A stretch of DNA of 64,000 nucleotides from Ashinkailepas kermadecensis (taxonomy: Eukaryota; Arthropoda; Thecostraca; Neolepadidae), in contig JAOTOM010004312.1 in NCBI GenBank assembly GCA_034440615.1, positions 124,001-188,000 on the forward strand. Direction: 5' to 3'. The position numbers and the translations under genes were made by a program. Position 1 is the first letter of the stretch. Every line of letters begins with the position of its first letter. Under the pieces are notes generated by a model. The model saw only the letters and a program-made list of their open reading frames with translations, made no database searches and had not been told where the DNA came from. Of the stretch, positions 23,413 through 35,264 are shown one piece after another.

Positions 23413-23574
23413 GAGGACGAGTGGTCTAGGGGTAAGATGCTCGTCTCACAATCGAAAGATTGTGAGTTCGAGTCTCACCTGTCGCTACTCTTCGCCCGCG
23501 ACCAATCGGCGTGAGAGATTGGCGACGTTATATGACTCAACGGTCGACGCGTCGTAACAACCAATCACCAACCA
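23413..23574 (+). mobile_element. tRNA-derived SINE with perfect 14-bp target duplication
   Basis: The plus-strand copy begins GAGGACGAGTGGTCTAGGGG. TGGTCTAGGGG fits the pol III A-box consensus, and AGTTCGAGTCTC is the B box. A CTCACAA segment could be the old anticodon loop (valine-like, uncertain). The body runs through CGCCCGCGACCAATCGGCG and ends in CCAATCACCAACC. It is flanked by ACCCTGTAAATTCA at 23399-23412 and 23575-23588. The perfect duplication suggests a fairly recent insertion. Confidence 0.95.
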
Positions 23575-23759
23575 ACCCTGTAAATTCATGTATCCGACCC
23601 TATTGAGACTGAATTATGTGATGCTGAATATTCCTACAGGGGAGGAGCCTTAAAATGTTGCAAGGTGTGGACAGGGCAGGAATTATGGATCCAGCACCCA
23701 ATTATATTGGCATGAGGACAAGTTTAAAAGAAACTATGAATTTACAAAAGAAGTAGCTA

Positions 23760-25200
23760 AAGAAACATGAAAGATAATGCAACTATGAGCCACAGGGGCC
23801 AATGGCATAGGAACAGGGCAGTCCCCCCCCCCGCTTTGAAGCTGGTGGGCATTACCTGTCATCTTTTCATGGTCTGAGCACCCAGATCTCTCTCCCCCCC
23901 CAGTAGAAAACATTTTAGTCTCATAGCACATCCTGCCGCCTCACCCCCCCCCCACATACAAAATGTTCCTTATGGCCCTGAGAGGGGCCATCTTGGTTAC
24001 ACTTTGTGGACACTAAGAACTAGTTGTCCACAACATTTGTCGATTAGTTATCCATGAAATAATGAAAGGAAATTATTTTATCCTTTTAATACCAGTCTAT
24101 GCTATTTTTATAGACTGCTCTGCATACTGACAATGCCAATTGTGAGTGATAGCTGGTTCCAATGTTAACTACCCTGCTGGTAAAGAAAGACTGTCTTGTC
24201 TTTATCCTGATATGATTAACTTTGATTTTGAATTGATGGTCTCTAATAACTAATTGTATAATTTGTATTATCCTAGAGATGTATCTGTTGCTGACCATGA
24301 ATAAATTTAAATACCTTGATGAGACCTTCTCCCCTTATTTTTCTGTATCTAAGTGTACACACATTCATATCTTTTTTAATCTTGTCTCATATGCTAGGCT
24401 GCTCAAATTACTAATCCTCTTTTGCACTCTCTCTAAATATTACCAACTTTTTCCATAGCTATAGGGGATCAAGCTCCACTATTTAAAATGGGGCCTGAAA
24501 TTTTGTTATTGCTTCTTTTGTATGTTGTCCATAATTTGTGGACACAATATGATGTACACAATTTTGTGTTCACAATAACACCTAAGTCCTTCTGTTGAGT
24601 CACAGCTAGTATTTGGCTACCCATCAAGTATGGATTCCTGATATGATGTCTACCTACATGCATTATTCGACACTTATCAAAGCTAAATTTAATTTGGCAC
24701 TTTTTATACCTTTTTAATACTATTTACAAATATTGTGACCAATAGTGGTTCCAGTACTGACCATTGCAGTACTTCACTAAGAGCATGTTGTCATGAAATC
24801 ATCATGCCACCTAGCACCACTCTCTACTGTCTATCTGAAAGCCATAGCTCAAACTGATTTTCATATCAGGATTAAATCAATATGATGTCTTATCACACTT
24901 GTCTGTAGCAAAATCCAAAAAGTTCAAGATATTTGTCAGCGAGGTCGACCTTTTCTAAACACATGCTGGGTGTCTCGAATCAATATGTTCCCTTCCAGAA
25001 AACCAACCATTATGTGATTACTAATTTATTTAAACATCGTATAGCCTAAGGATGTTGGTCTTGCTGGTCTATCATTTTCAACTTTCCCCTTTTCGCCTAA
25101 TTTGAAAATAAGAACTGCATTTGCCAGCTTCCAATCTCCTGAAATTTCATCTCGTGAGGGTTACGTACAAAACATGATACAAAGTGAAATCGCTGGCTCT
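23760..25200 (-). mobile_element. CR1-like retrotransposon, decayed 3' half
   Basis: Minus-strand translation gives broken matches to the 52-56 kb element in the right order: an RT upstream part near 25200-25100, the palm-to-thumb region MHVGRHHIRNPYLMGSQILA with VTQQKDLGVIVNTKL at 24663-24540, and the tail RDHQFKIKVNHIRIKTRQSF at 24240-24180. Many indels and stops are present, and foreign C-rich sequence interrupts it at about 23805-23985. The 3' end near 23765 matches the terminal sequence (GCAACTATGAGCCACA) of the other copies. Confidence 0.85.
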
Positions 25201-25685
25201 TTCACATTGCAGTCATGGCCATGGCCTGAAATCGCAAGTCACGGCTTAGTCACGGCACAGCATTTAGCAGACCCGGCATGGTAGCCGCTTCAAGCTATTT
25301 ATATTATAGAAATGCAGCTATTTGCATTACATAATCTCATTCAAAATGGTGTGGTCCCCGCATGGTCACGACTAGACACTGCCTCAATCACGCCGTGATC
25401 TAGTAGAGACCGCGGCGCCTTGCCCGCGGTATTAACTGCAAAAAAATTGTCGCACCTCTACCACTGGCCCACACTAATCTGTATCCGTTCTTTGACAGTA
25501 ACGCCGCTGCTGCCTCAATCCTGTGTGCCGGGATCCTGCTATCCTGGTTTGGTCTGGCCGCATCGTCCGTCCATCACCTACATCAGACCTTCCTGCCATC
25601 CTTCTGAGGTTGGTTTTTTTCACCTACATCCTGTCCTGTGTTCTTACGTCGTTGACTTGCTGCTTGGATCCGTGGGTATCAGGCA

Positions 25686-28534
25686 TGGTGAAAATTCAAT
25701 TCGATGAAGCTGTCGTATGCTATATATGTCTTAGAAATATCAGAAAAAGTAATGCTAACCGACATGCGCAAAATGTGCACAGGGTGGGGAGGGGGAAAGA
25801 ACTGAAGGACTTTAGCAAGGCATGTGAGAGAGAGAGACAATGCGACGGAAGAGGCGGGATCGAGATGTCCGTCCAGACCCGATCGGATGTAGCACTACTG
25901 TGGGGACGTCTGGAGACGATGCCACGCCAACTGCACCAGCAGCAACCACTGACTCTGCCTCCCTCGACTCTGACAGTGATGTAGACGATCCCAGCCCAGC
26001 TGCTGTCGAGCCGGAAATGAATGACGAGCCCAACAGTGACCCCATGGACGAGACGAGACCGACAAGGACAGTGGTCATGGACAGACGATGTACCGCCGAC
26101 AGACGGACACGAGACTGGACGCAGACCTGACGAGCGTACCGACAATACTTCAGTCGGCCACCCTGCCAACGTGGACTGGAACAGACTAAATTGTCTTTCG
26201 GAAAGGTGGGATAAAATCAATGCCGATGTTCATCTCCTCGCCCGGGAATTTGTGGCTCTTCGCCACAATTTGAGCGCAGACAACCCTGGCCGGCAAATCA
26301 GTGCACTAAAAGAATCAATCGACAATCTGAAGGAAGCTGTGCAGTCAGTGCTGATGGATAGGCGTGCCGCTGGAGGTGGACAGGGAGACGCCGGGATGGA
26401 CACGGACACTGACACACCAACTGACGTTTTCCATTGGCTCGTGATGGACCACACAGGCCAGGGTGACTGTGCTCGGTGTAGCACCTGCACACAATTCGGC
26501 GCGAGGAGTGGGGGAAAAAAGCTGAGCTCTGGGTAACTAAACCTGTACATCTAGGCCGATACAAAAAGCAAAGGCTAATGACCCACCAGAGCTCCGACCG
26601 ACATCAACGAGCAACTGAAGTCATGAACGCGACCAAACAGATACCTACAATAGGTGACCTGACAGCTGGGATGATATCTAAAGCCAAGGAAATGATGTAA
26701 AAAAATATGACGATAATCTACAACGGTGTCCTAAGGGGACACTCGTACGAGGATCATGCTCACGAACATTTACTGCTCAACACTCTTGGCTTTGACGTGG
26801 GAAACCAGCATCAGACCGGACCAGCCGCTGCCCAGGCTGTGGACGTCATCTATGACGTGTTTACCGACGAGGTATCGCGGCACCTCAAGACGCCGAACCC
26901 CGCGACTGGCCGCCCCCGACACATGCACCTGACAATGGACAAATTCACTGAGGCCCATAACCAGCGGCAGGCAGTGAATGTGCGAACTCTGGACAGCGAC
27001 GGCTCCCCGGTGGTCGTGCACTGCACGACTGCCGTCGTGCGGAACTACGCTGACCCAGTTCCGGACTACACGGCGACCCAAACACCGACCAGCTCTGGGA
27101 CACGGGACCGACACGAGGCCGACGGACGGGGGTGACGAGTCACGTCGTCGATTGTCTCCGACATGACTTCGGACTTACTGACGAGGACATCAGCATTCAG
27201 GTCACCTCTTCCTCGTGTCTGACTGTGAGGCAGTATATTCTGGCAGTAAAAATGGTTTCCGCCGGATATGGAAGGAAAAATTTAACAGAAGTCACGTTCA
27301 TCTAGATGACCGTGACCACCGCCTCGAGACTTTATTGTCGAAAGTGACGAACGAGGAAGAAGCGACCTGGATGCTGGAGTACATGGACAGCCTGCACCAG
27401 GTGATCAGCCTGTTTCAGGGGTCAGGACTTCTGAAGCGACAGCTGCGGAGGGCATCCGCCCAGCTGGATGTGATTAGCCTGTCTTTGCAGCGGCTGATCG
27501 AAACCCGCTTCGTGGAGTACTTAGTCATGGCAGTGACCAAAGTCCTCCACAACCGAGCTGCCATGATCAATGTTCTCCAAGACATGATCGCTCAGGGGTC
27601 GCTTTTTACTGGGTCGGCCCAGCGGGTTCTCCGGACGCTGGAGAGCCGGGAGTTTGTGATGGCGTCGCTGATCATCATCGATGTGATGACGCCCGCTGTG
27701 GCACTGAGTAAGGCTGGCCAGTCAGCGCTGTACTCGGTGTTTCGGGACCGCCAGGAAGTGGACAAGTATCTGTCCACCCTGAACAAAATTGCAGCGGGTG
27801 CATTCTTTGGCCAGCTAGAGAGGGAGGGGCCGGCGGTGGCTGACGGCACCGGTTTCCGAGGCGCCGAGGTCGGAGTGACCGAGCAGCACCGGCTGCGGCG
27901 TAGTGACGTAGAACGCGACGCGACTGACATGACACAGGCGACTCGGCGACGATCTGACCTGGTGGCGGCGATCCTGCGACTTAGTCCAACGTATCTTGAC
28001 CCGACTGACATTGAACGACTCATAATTCACACATTCAACATGGACAGGATCGCCTCAACTAGCGCAGGCTCAGACTATGGTGAGGCGACGTTTGTAGACC
28101 TGGCCGAACGGCTGAGTCTGGGGAGTGTGAAGCTGCCAGGCCATCCGTGCAGCGACAGCTGCTCAGGGACCAAATGTTTGTGCCTCGTCTCCCAGTATCG
28201 CGCTTTCAAAGAGCGCGTGAGAGAGAGACACAGTGACTTCGCGGAGTGGCTGCCAACTGACCAGTCCAGCGGTGTAAAAAGTTGGTGTCCCGAGAACGTC
28301 CTGCGCACCTTCCAGGACGTGCAGACTGGTCTGCACAGGGACATCCCTGATATGGTCGAGGTGGCAGAGATATGCCTAATCATGTCTCGAAGCCAGTCCG
28401 ATACAGAACGGGTGGGCAAAACTGCAAAGCACGTAAGTGAGGGTCGCTTTGAGGGAACATTCGATGAAACAAAAGAGGAAAACAAAGATAGTGCAAAGAA
28501 AGAGGTGTTCATCATCGAGAAAAGGTGCCTTTGA
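25686..28534 (+). pseudogene. hAT-like zinc-finger transposase relic
   Basis: Segments in three frames form one degenerate gene. A Cys2His2-like finger (CYICLRNIRK...HAQNVH) is near 25710-25775. An acidic Ser/Asp linker follows. Then comes a second finger, CARCSTCTQFG, with HLGRYKKQRLMTHQSSDRHQ reached across a 1-nt shift in the A-run at about 26515-26520. The 26707-27135 segment includes RPRHMHLTMDKFTEAHNQRQ. The long open segment 27215-28534 (439 codons) ends with SRSQSDTERVGKTAKHVSEG, a hAT C-terminal type motif. A TAA at 26698-26700 and a frame change near 27080-27215 break it. I found no convincing terminal repeats. A domesticated host gene with unseen introns is a weaker alternative. 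Confidence 0.65.
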
Positions 28535-28894
28535 GATTCTTTCCTGCGGCCGCCGTCACTGACAGATGGCTCAGAGATCACCGCCCAGCACTAAAGCGTA
28601 CCGTGACGACAGACAGTCCCTCACAGTAAAAAAACTGAACCGAGTACCGAGGCGCCTGAAATTTATGTTTTGTTAAACATGAAAAGAGCGCTGCCAGTAA
28701 GAGACAGGAATAAATGTGTTACAATATGTCATGACATGCTTATCATTGTATGTGCAATGTCGATGAGATGGAGGAGAGGGAGAGCGGTATCCATTATTTC
28801 ACAATATGTCTGGTCTGTTCATCTGTTCATGATCTGTTTCACGATATTACCGATGTGTGCACATGGGTACAGCGAGTGCTCATATGAGCAAGGA

Positions 28895-29052
28895 TGGTTG
28901 GTTATTGGTTTAACGACACGTCGACCGTTGAGTCATGTAACGTCGCCAATCTCTCACGCCAATTGGTCGCGGGCGAAGAGTAGCGACAGGTGAGACTCGA
29001 ACCCACAACCTTTCGATTGAACCAGCATCTTACCCCTAGACCACTCGTCCCC
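28895..29052 (-). mobile_element. tRNA-derived SINE with perfect 14-bp target duplication
   Basis: Same family as 12.85 and 23.41 kb, on the minus strand, with the B box at about 28990-29010. The tRNA head is altered between the B and A boxes: sequence after TCTTTCGATTG-type bases is shortened and diverged. It is flanked by CATATGAGCAAGGA at 28881-28894 and 29053-29066. Confidence 0.93.
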
Positions 29053-29142
29053 CATATGAGCAAGGAAGCTAGGTCGCTGAAATGTTAGTGTGGGAAAGTG
29101 TGTTCTAATTCGCATTCTGCTATGAGACACCTATCTGCTATG

Positions 29143-29144
<2 letters not shown>

Positions 29145-29173
<29 letters not shown>

Positions 29174-29174
29174 T

Positions 29175-29216
<42 letters not shown>
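29145..29216. repeat. (TA)n microsatellite
   Basis: Nearly pure TA dinucleotides with one internal T-run (TTTTTTTT). Confidence 0.97.
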
Positions 29217-29218
<2 letters not shown>

Positions 29219-29219
29219 C

Positions 29220-30860
29220 AAGAACACTGTCCTGAGTATGTTGTACATGAGCGTGTGCCCTTTCAAGCAGACCAGTTTAATTGTTTTCGCATGTATTCAT
29301 TCATGCTAAAGCGCATGTGCCGGCGTGTCAAGCCCGCGCTTTCTGCCCTTGCATTAATACTAGAAGAGCGCGAGAAGGTATGTTTGCATGGTGGGGCGTT
29401 TTACCGAGCTTCCCCTAATGCATGGTATTATAGTTTTTAAGCGATTATATTACTCAGACTTGAACGGTTATGGTTGTTGATGCAATAAAACTCATATTTT
29501 ATGTTCTGAGTGTGTACTACATCATTGGCGTTGAAAGAACGTGGAACGATGGACAAAGACAAGAGAAGCTGTTGCTTCAGTTCAACGAATCCAAGTCGCG
29601 TTGGGGATATGCAAAATAATTATCTCCGTGTGATAGTACGATTTTGGTTTCGCTGTTGACTGGTATTCGTAGAAACTATCCACATTTCCAGTCACACTCG
29701 CGATCATATCGATTCGAAGTTCAGCCATGCACAATTAAAAGTTGTTATTGGCTTGGTTAGTGCTTCCGTTCATGGCGTCGGTGCTGACTGTTCAGATGCC
29801 TCATTTCACTCTTATATTAAATGTTGATGGTGTGCTGTATTATTTATTTACAAAGCCCAGCTGTTTGGTCGAGTTGCGGCATGGCCTTCACCAGAGATGA
29901 TGCTCCCTTGAGACCAAATGACTAAGGACATAAACACATCACAAAAAGCAAAACAAAAGCAGTGTCAGTATTAGTAACATTGCCGTAGTTACGCTCCAGT
30001 TACAGCCGAAAAGCAGACGTAGAAATATGCAGGCAGATGATTCGAAAGTGCTGTCAGACACCGACACTGAACTGGTGATACGGTCGTTCTGCGGGCACTG
30101 GTTCAGCATTTGAGGACGTGACAGGTCACAGGTATGATGACAGTTATCTGGATTGCATAGGTCAGCACCGCCACCCAGGGATGTAGGCTTCGTGATCAGG
30201 TCTGCATGATGAGGACTGGTCAGCGAGGCAGTGGACAAGGTGGATGGTACCTGTAACACAATACCAACCAATCAAATACACCCACATGCAGCTCATAGCA
30301 TTTGGGTGAGGCCAGCATGCTCATTGTACATGCAGGTTTAAGTGGCAGGTGCTAGATGTGCGACATTTACCTTCTCCAAGGGACGGAACAGTCAATTACT
30401 TCGCATTTACCTTTGTACCTTTGCACGCATCACGGTCGGCCATCATACACATTGAGGAAAACCACATCCATCAAGCACCCGGCATGCACAGGTGAAGCAA
30501 ACACGTCCAAGTATAACATGCAATGTAGGTCTTTGATAGGGCGGTGCACAGGTGTCCTTCCGCCATGTGTGGCCAGATTAATGTGAAGAAGTACCGAACA
30601 ATAGAATTGCTTGTTTCATTTCAAGCACCGCGCTACATTCATGAACTCAATAAAGGAAGGAAGAAGTAAAATGAGAAGCATGTGAAGGTATTGACCTCAG
30701 AAATGTGGTTCAGGAAGAGTGGACGCAACATACAATTTGTCCAAATTTGTATGATTATGTTTGCCACTCTGGCCATGTGTTTATTTTATTAGTATGATGG
30801 CGCAATCTGGGTTTTCATCATGATGCATCTATTCAGCGTTTTTCATCTTTCACTATCTCA
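29220..30860. other. Non-coding, no recognisable gene
   Basis: Only short frames are present (up to about 110 codons at 30271-29939 minus) and none has a recognisable domain. No repeat array was seen. Confidence 0.45.
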
Positions 30861-31036
30861 GAGTGATTTTGTTTTTCATCCGCACAGGTATTGAAAAAGA
30901 AATTTTAAAAAACGCAGCTACAACACGCCATTTTTTTTTAATTAAAGAAAAAAAAAATTTAATATTCGTAATAACGAAATACAAGGTATTGAAAAAATAT
31001 TTTAAAACCCCAAAACCTTTTTTAAAAAAAATAAAA

Positions 31037-31076
31037 AAAAAATGGGAACGCTGACACACCAGCGTTCCCATTTTTT
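31037..31076. repeat. Perfect hairpin, 17-nt arms and 6-nt loop
   Basis: The arm AAAAAATGGGAACGCTG at 31037-31053 is perfectly complementary to 31060-31076, with loop ACACAC. It is embedded in A/T homopolymer-rich DNA (30890-31130). A smaller TTCCCAATTATGGGAA palindrome follows at 31086-31101. A foldback element or an A/T-rich pseudo-terminator-like structure are both possible; no gene ends here. Confidence 0.9.
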
Positions 31077-31339
31077 GAAAAAAAGTTCCCAATTATGGGA
31101 AGTAATTTAAAAAAGGAAAGGGAAAGTTTCCAAAAATGGAAAATAAAACCGCTGTTTCCTAAACTGACTTTGTGGGCTCTGAGTCTGAATTGAGCCAATC
31201 AAATAATTTTGACCTGCTCTGAATCATGAGTTGAATCAGGTATCAAGATCTATGAGTCACATGTGAGTCGACTAAAAGAAATTGGGTAGAGCACAAGTCT
31301 GCATGCTACAGTAGGTAGGCACACTTCAACTTAGGCTTA

Positions 31340-31740
31340 CTTACCTAGGTGCCTAGGTAAATTTGCAGTATAAGGCATCATTTTTTAGTTTTGGGAATTT
31401 TTATTTGGTATACCATGTTTATGAATGTGGCTAAAATGGTGGGACCAATTATTTTCTGTGCGAATGCTTACTTTTCAGTTTGCTAGCAAAATAATCCAAA
31501 AAGGCAGTGTTGAGTTAGGTAACATAGCATAAAAAGAAATGTTAAACAGATAAAACACAAATGGAACATAACCTAACTTAGAACAAACTAGCAAAACTTT
31601 GGAGAACAAGAAATAAAATTTAAAAAATTAAAATACCAAGCAAGTTATGTTCTGGTAATTCTCAACATGAAAAAAACTAACTCAGCCTTGCTTAACCCAA
31701 GCTGTTTGAAAGAAAAAAATCTTTTTTAAAGAACCCTGGA
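31340..31740. repeat. Interspersed non-coding family, copy D
   Basis: Begins with TAGGTAAATTTGCAGTATAA right after CCTAGGTGCCTAGG, and contains GTTTATGAATGTGGC and GCTTACTTTTCAGTTTG, then TAACATAGCATAAAAAG. Its 5' flank shares the CCTAGGTGCCTAGG word with the minisatellite that follows at 31.76 kb. Confidence 0.75.
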
Positions 31741-31759
31741 TTCTTTGACAACACATTCA

Positions 31760-32150
31760 ACCACTAGGTCATACCTGGGTGCCTAGGCACCTACCTGTGT
31801 GCCTAGATACCCACCCATGTGCCTAGGTACCTACACCGGGTGCCTATGGACATACCATAGTGCCTAAGGATCTACTCGGGTGCCTAGGGACCTACCCGGG
31901 TGCCTAGGAACCTACCCGGGTGCCTAGGAACCTACCTGGGTGCCTAGGAATCTACCCGGCTACCTAGGAACATACCCGGGTGACTAGGAACCTACCCGGA
32001 TGGCTAGGAACCTACCCGGGTGCCTAGGAACCTACCCGGGTGCCTAGGAACCTACCCGGGTGCCTAGGAACCAACCCGGCTACCTAGAAACCTACCCGGG
32101 TGCCTAGGAACCTAACCAGGTGCCTAGGTACCTACCTTCCTAGGTACGAA
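31760..32150. repeat. 20-bp palindrome-rich minisatellite
   Basis: The unit ACCTACCCGGGTGCCTAGGA is repeated about 18-19 times with point variants (CCCGGC, CCAGGT, CCCGGA). Each unit contains two 6-bp palindromes, CCCGGG and CCTAGG. The outermost units are the most diverged, as expected for array turnover concentrated in the middle. Confidence 0.95.
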
Positions 32151-34858
32151 GTTGGTGCGTTCTTTGATATCTGGTTTCACATTGGTACATTTACCTATAT
32201 AGGTAGGTAGGTACCTAAAAAAGCACAAACTGAGAACAACTGCGAGACTACACCAACCTACTCACCTGCATCTACCAAATCCGACTGGAACAACCACAAA
32301 ACTGCGGATTAAGAAACGTGACAGCGAGTACCCGCGACCGGCCGTAATTACTTATGCAAGAAAAGCCACGGCGGCCACGGCTATGAAAATACTAAGAGAG
32401 AGAGGATAACACCCACCTCTTTCACGTCCTCATTTCCGGTCACACTGTATTTATCTCCGTAGGCAAGTTTAGTAATTATACCTACTAAAGTTCCGGAAGT
32501 TTAGTAAACATTCCTACTAAACTCACTTCCCCTCTTAGTAAATATACCTACGAAACCTTTTCGAGGATGTGTTGGGTAATAGCAGAGTATATTAAAGAAC
32601 AGGTACACCCAAGTTTAGTATATTCTCAGATCTAGTATATACTGTGCCTTGGTGACGTCACAGCTATAATATGCGATATTATACTAGAATGTGGTGGACA
32701 TCTGGCGGCTTATAGAATCCTATAGTAGAATATTCCAAATCTAGCAGATTCCTGGCAATTGGTGATATAGTGCCGCAACCGCGGCAAAAATTTACGTCCT
32801 TAATTTTTCTTATTTTGCTATAATTTTCATTAGAAAAGAGCATATGGTACTATGGCATGCTTTACTTTCTCCTGTATTCAGCAGACACGAGAAAGCAAAG
32901 GATGACATGAAAAAGAGTACAAAGAATGAGAAAGAACGTTCAATTTCATTCAACAGCAGCTTCCTTTTCTGCCGAAGCTCGACACACGACTGGCCTTGAG
33001 GGCCAGCCGGTCGTTATGGCAACGACTTAGGCCCCGCCCTCCGGGAGTCGGCCGGCCGGTTTTGTGTAATGTCCTCGTTTACCGGCAAGGAAACATACTT
33101 TTTCGGGGTGATACAAGTAAAAACGATCCGGATTCGTACGTAGAATTCTTCGGGAATTCGCATGGTATCAAATTTTCTTATATACAATAAAAATTGTCTG
33201 CGTAAAGCCGTGGGAAATATTGGCTATTTTGGCTTGAGACGCACGCAAATTGCTGCCGAGTATCGCCTTGGTTACGTCACAGACCCGGAACAACTTGCCC
33301 CCCCAGGGTAATAGGTACTTGAAGAATACCCAATGTTTGACCATATTGCACAGTTCACAGTCACTAGCACTCAGGGTTGTTGGTTTATGTTGTGCTTGAT
33401 CACCTTTTTTTTCAATGGCTAGCAGCCAGTGTACTGTCCATTCAACTGTTCGAACTGTATGTGCTGGTGGTGCACTGTGGTGGATCTCTGAACTTTGGAT
33501 ATCAGTCATTGCTACTGCTTGGCATGGTAGTAGTGACACATAATTGCTGATGTATCAAAATACCTAGAGATCCAGAGCATCAAAGCACTCAAAGAATCGA
33601 ATGGTTAAAACTGATAAATACCAAGCTTTCAAATCACATAAATCAAAACCTGTGGTAAAACTATCAACATCTCAAGTGCTCACGTTAAGCGTCAGAAGCA
33701 ATGTTACTGGGGACATCGAGGGGATCTCCAGCAAAGAAACAAAGCAGGTGCCATTCAAGAACTCTGAAACATGCGCCTGCGACAAGCGGCCCCGGATGCT
33801 CACTAGTGTGTGCGCGAAGAATATAGTTACAATTTATAAGACTTTGTCTCCATAAAATATGATGCGAAGTGCATTTATGAAAGCTAGCTTGCCTTCAGAC
33901 GTAAATTGTATTGCCACTTGCAGTGACCTATTGCGCATATTGTTACTTTCCGTATTTCCTTTTTGAACTATTTTCCACGACAGACGGCCGGCCGCCGGCC
34001 TCCTCCAGCCCGTCACCAACCGCCCGCCATTCATAACATGGCGGGGCGCGGGATTCCTATTCCCTGAATGTTAATGGGCCCCAACGCCAAAGTTACAGGC
34101 ATATTTTCATATTTGAAACGATAGACGATGTGCCTGGCATGAGTTCCGCGACCATTAGAGTTGAGGCCGACAGATTTTGGCGAAATTGTTTAAGAACATT
34201 ACGCTTATGGGCGTTGAAGGGAAAGAATGCATCTACAACCGTGGATTTATCCTACACCATTTTGGCGTGGCAGAGCCGATGTTGCTTAGTATTATTGAAG
34301 GGCGGAACTTTGCTTTCTATCGTGCCACCGCTCGGCGGCCCTACGCGGGCCCCCACGAAGTGGGTTTGGTAGCGGGCTTGAAGGTTTCCCTTCACCATTG
34401 GTTTACATGCAATCTTACCGTTTTCCTCTTCGCTCTCTTGCATGTTTTATGGCAATATAGATCACTGACGTATACCAATTGAAAGACCTATTCTTCAGCT
34501 TCGGCAAAATGTATCCTAAATGATCCAGTAACAATCTTCCTGCCTAGCAATGTGCCGTTTCCGGCAAGCTGACCATCAAGTGCCTTCAAAACAAAGGGAT
34601 TTTTCCCGATATTGGTAGGCTCCCTCTACCGTCCGTTTTAGCTGGTCAAGTTGTCACCCCCGTTCAAGAGCGAAGAAAGGACAGACAGGGAGGGGGAGCT
34701 AAGTATGCCATAGCTTCTTCCCCTCAGCGGCAGGAGAGTTTCCGAAAAGTAACCACAGAAGACCGCCTGAAATTATTGACCGCCTAGAACGCAATAGGAG
34801 GCCCTCTCGTCATAAGAGGTCCCATATCCGCCACACAAAAACAATAGCTGCCACAAGA
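32150..34858. other. Non-coding; no confirmed gene
   Basis: Short TTTAGTAA/TACCTACTAAA words recur at about 32465-32560 and 32610-32660. Around 32985-33070 and 33985-34070 the DNA is GC-rich with CpG, which could be promoter-like, but I see no coding exon with matching splice sites downstream. Frames at 34130-34482 lack recognisable domains. Confidence 0.45.
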
Positions 34859-34859
34859 G

Positions 34860-35099
34860 GCGGGGACGGATCCAGGAATTGTCATCTTGGTGAGGGGACA
34901 CGTGTTTGGAGTGGCGCCACCGCGAAAGTAGCTTAAGGGGTGCGTTTCCTGCCCAGAGGCGCCTGTGGCTGAAAAAATTCGATGGTGTTGGGGTACACTC
35001 GAGCCTTCGCGAAGGGACGCGTTTTCCTGGTCGAAGGGACGCCACCTTTCATGGGGGAGGGGGGCATATGCCCCAACTTCCCTCCCTGGATCCGCCACC
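34860..35099. repeat. Short GGATCCAGG-terminal repeat (MITE-like)
   Basis: Opens with GACGGATCCAGGAATTGTC and closes with CCCTGGATCCGCC, so the ends are roughly inverted (GGATCCAGG). The interior is rich in GGGG/GCGCC words like those at 6476-7335. No coding capacity. Confidence 0.6.
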
Positions 35100-35119
35100 G
35101 ACAGGAGGCTCCATATAGC

Positions 35120-35195
35120 CCATGTAATATATATTTGTGTATTTGTGTATATATGTATATATATATATATATATACATCTATATACATATATATA

Positions 35196-35262
<67 letters not shown>
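35120..35262. repeat. (TA)n / TATG microsatellite
   Basis: Long TA repeat with TATATATGTATA and TACATA variants. It generates spurious Ile/Tyr-rich frames on both strands. Confidence 0.97.
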
Positions 35263-35264
35263 CG

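Noticed and set aside
23413..23490. Possible functional tRNA gene
   Set aside because: A and B boxes are present, but the sequence continues into a SINE body with target duplications, the cloverleaf is poor, and other copies exist.
31041..31080. Bacterial-type intrinsic terminator
   Set aside because: The hairpin with flanking A and T runs looks like one, but the context is eukaryotic non-coding DNA with no gene ending there.
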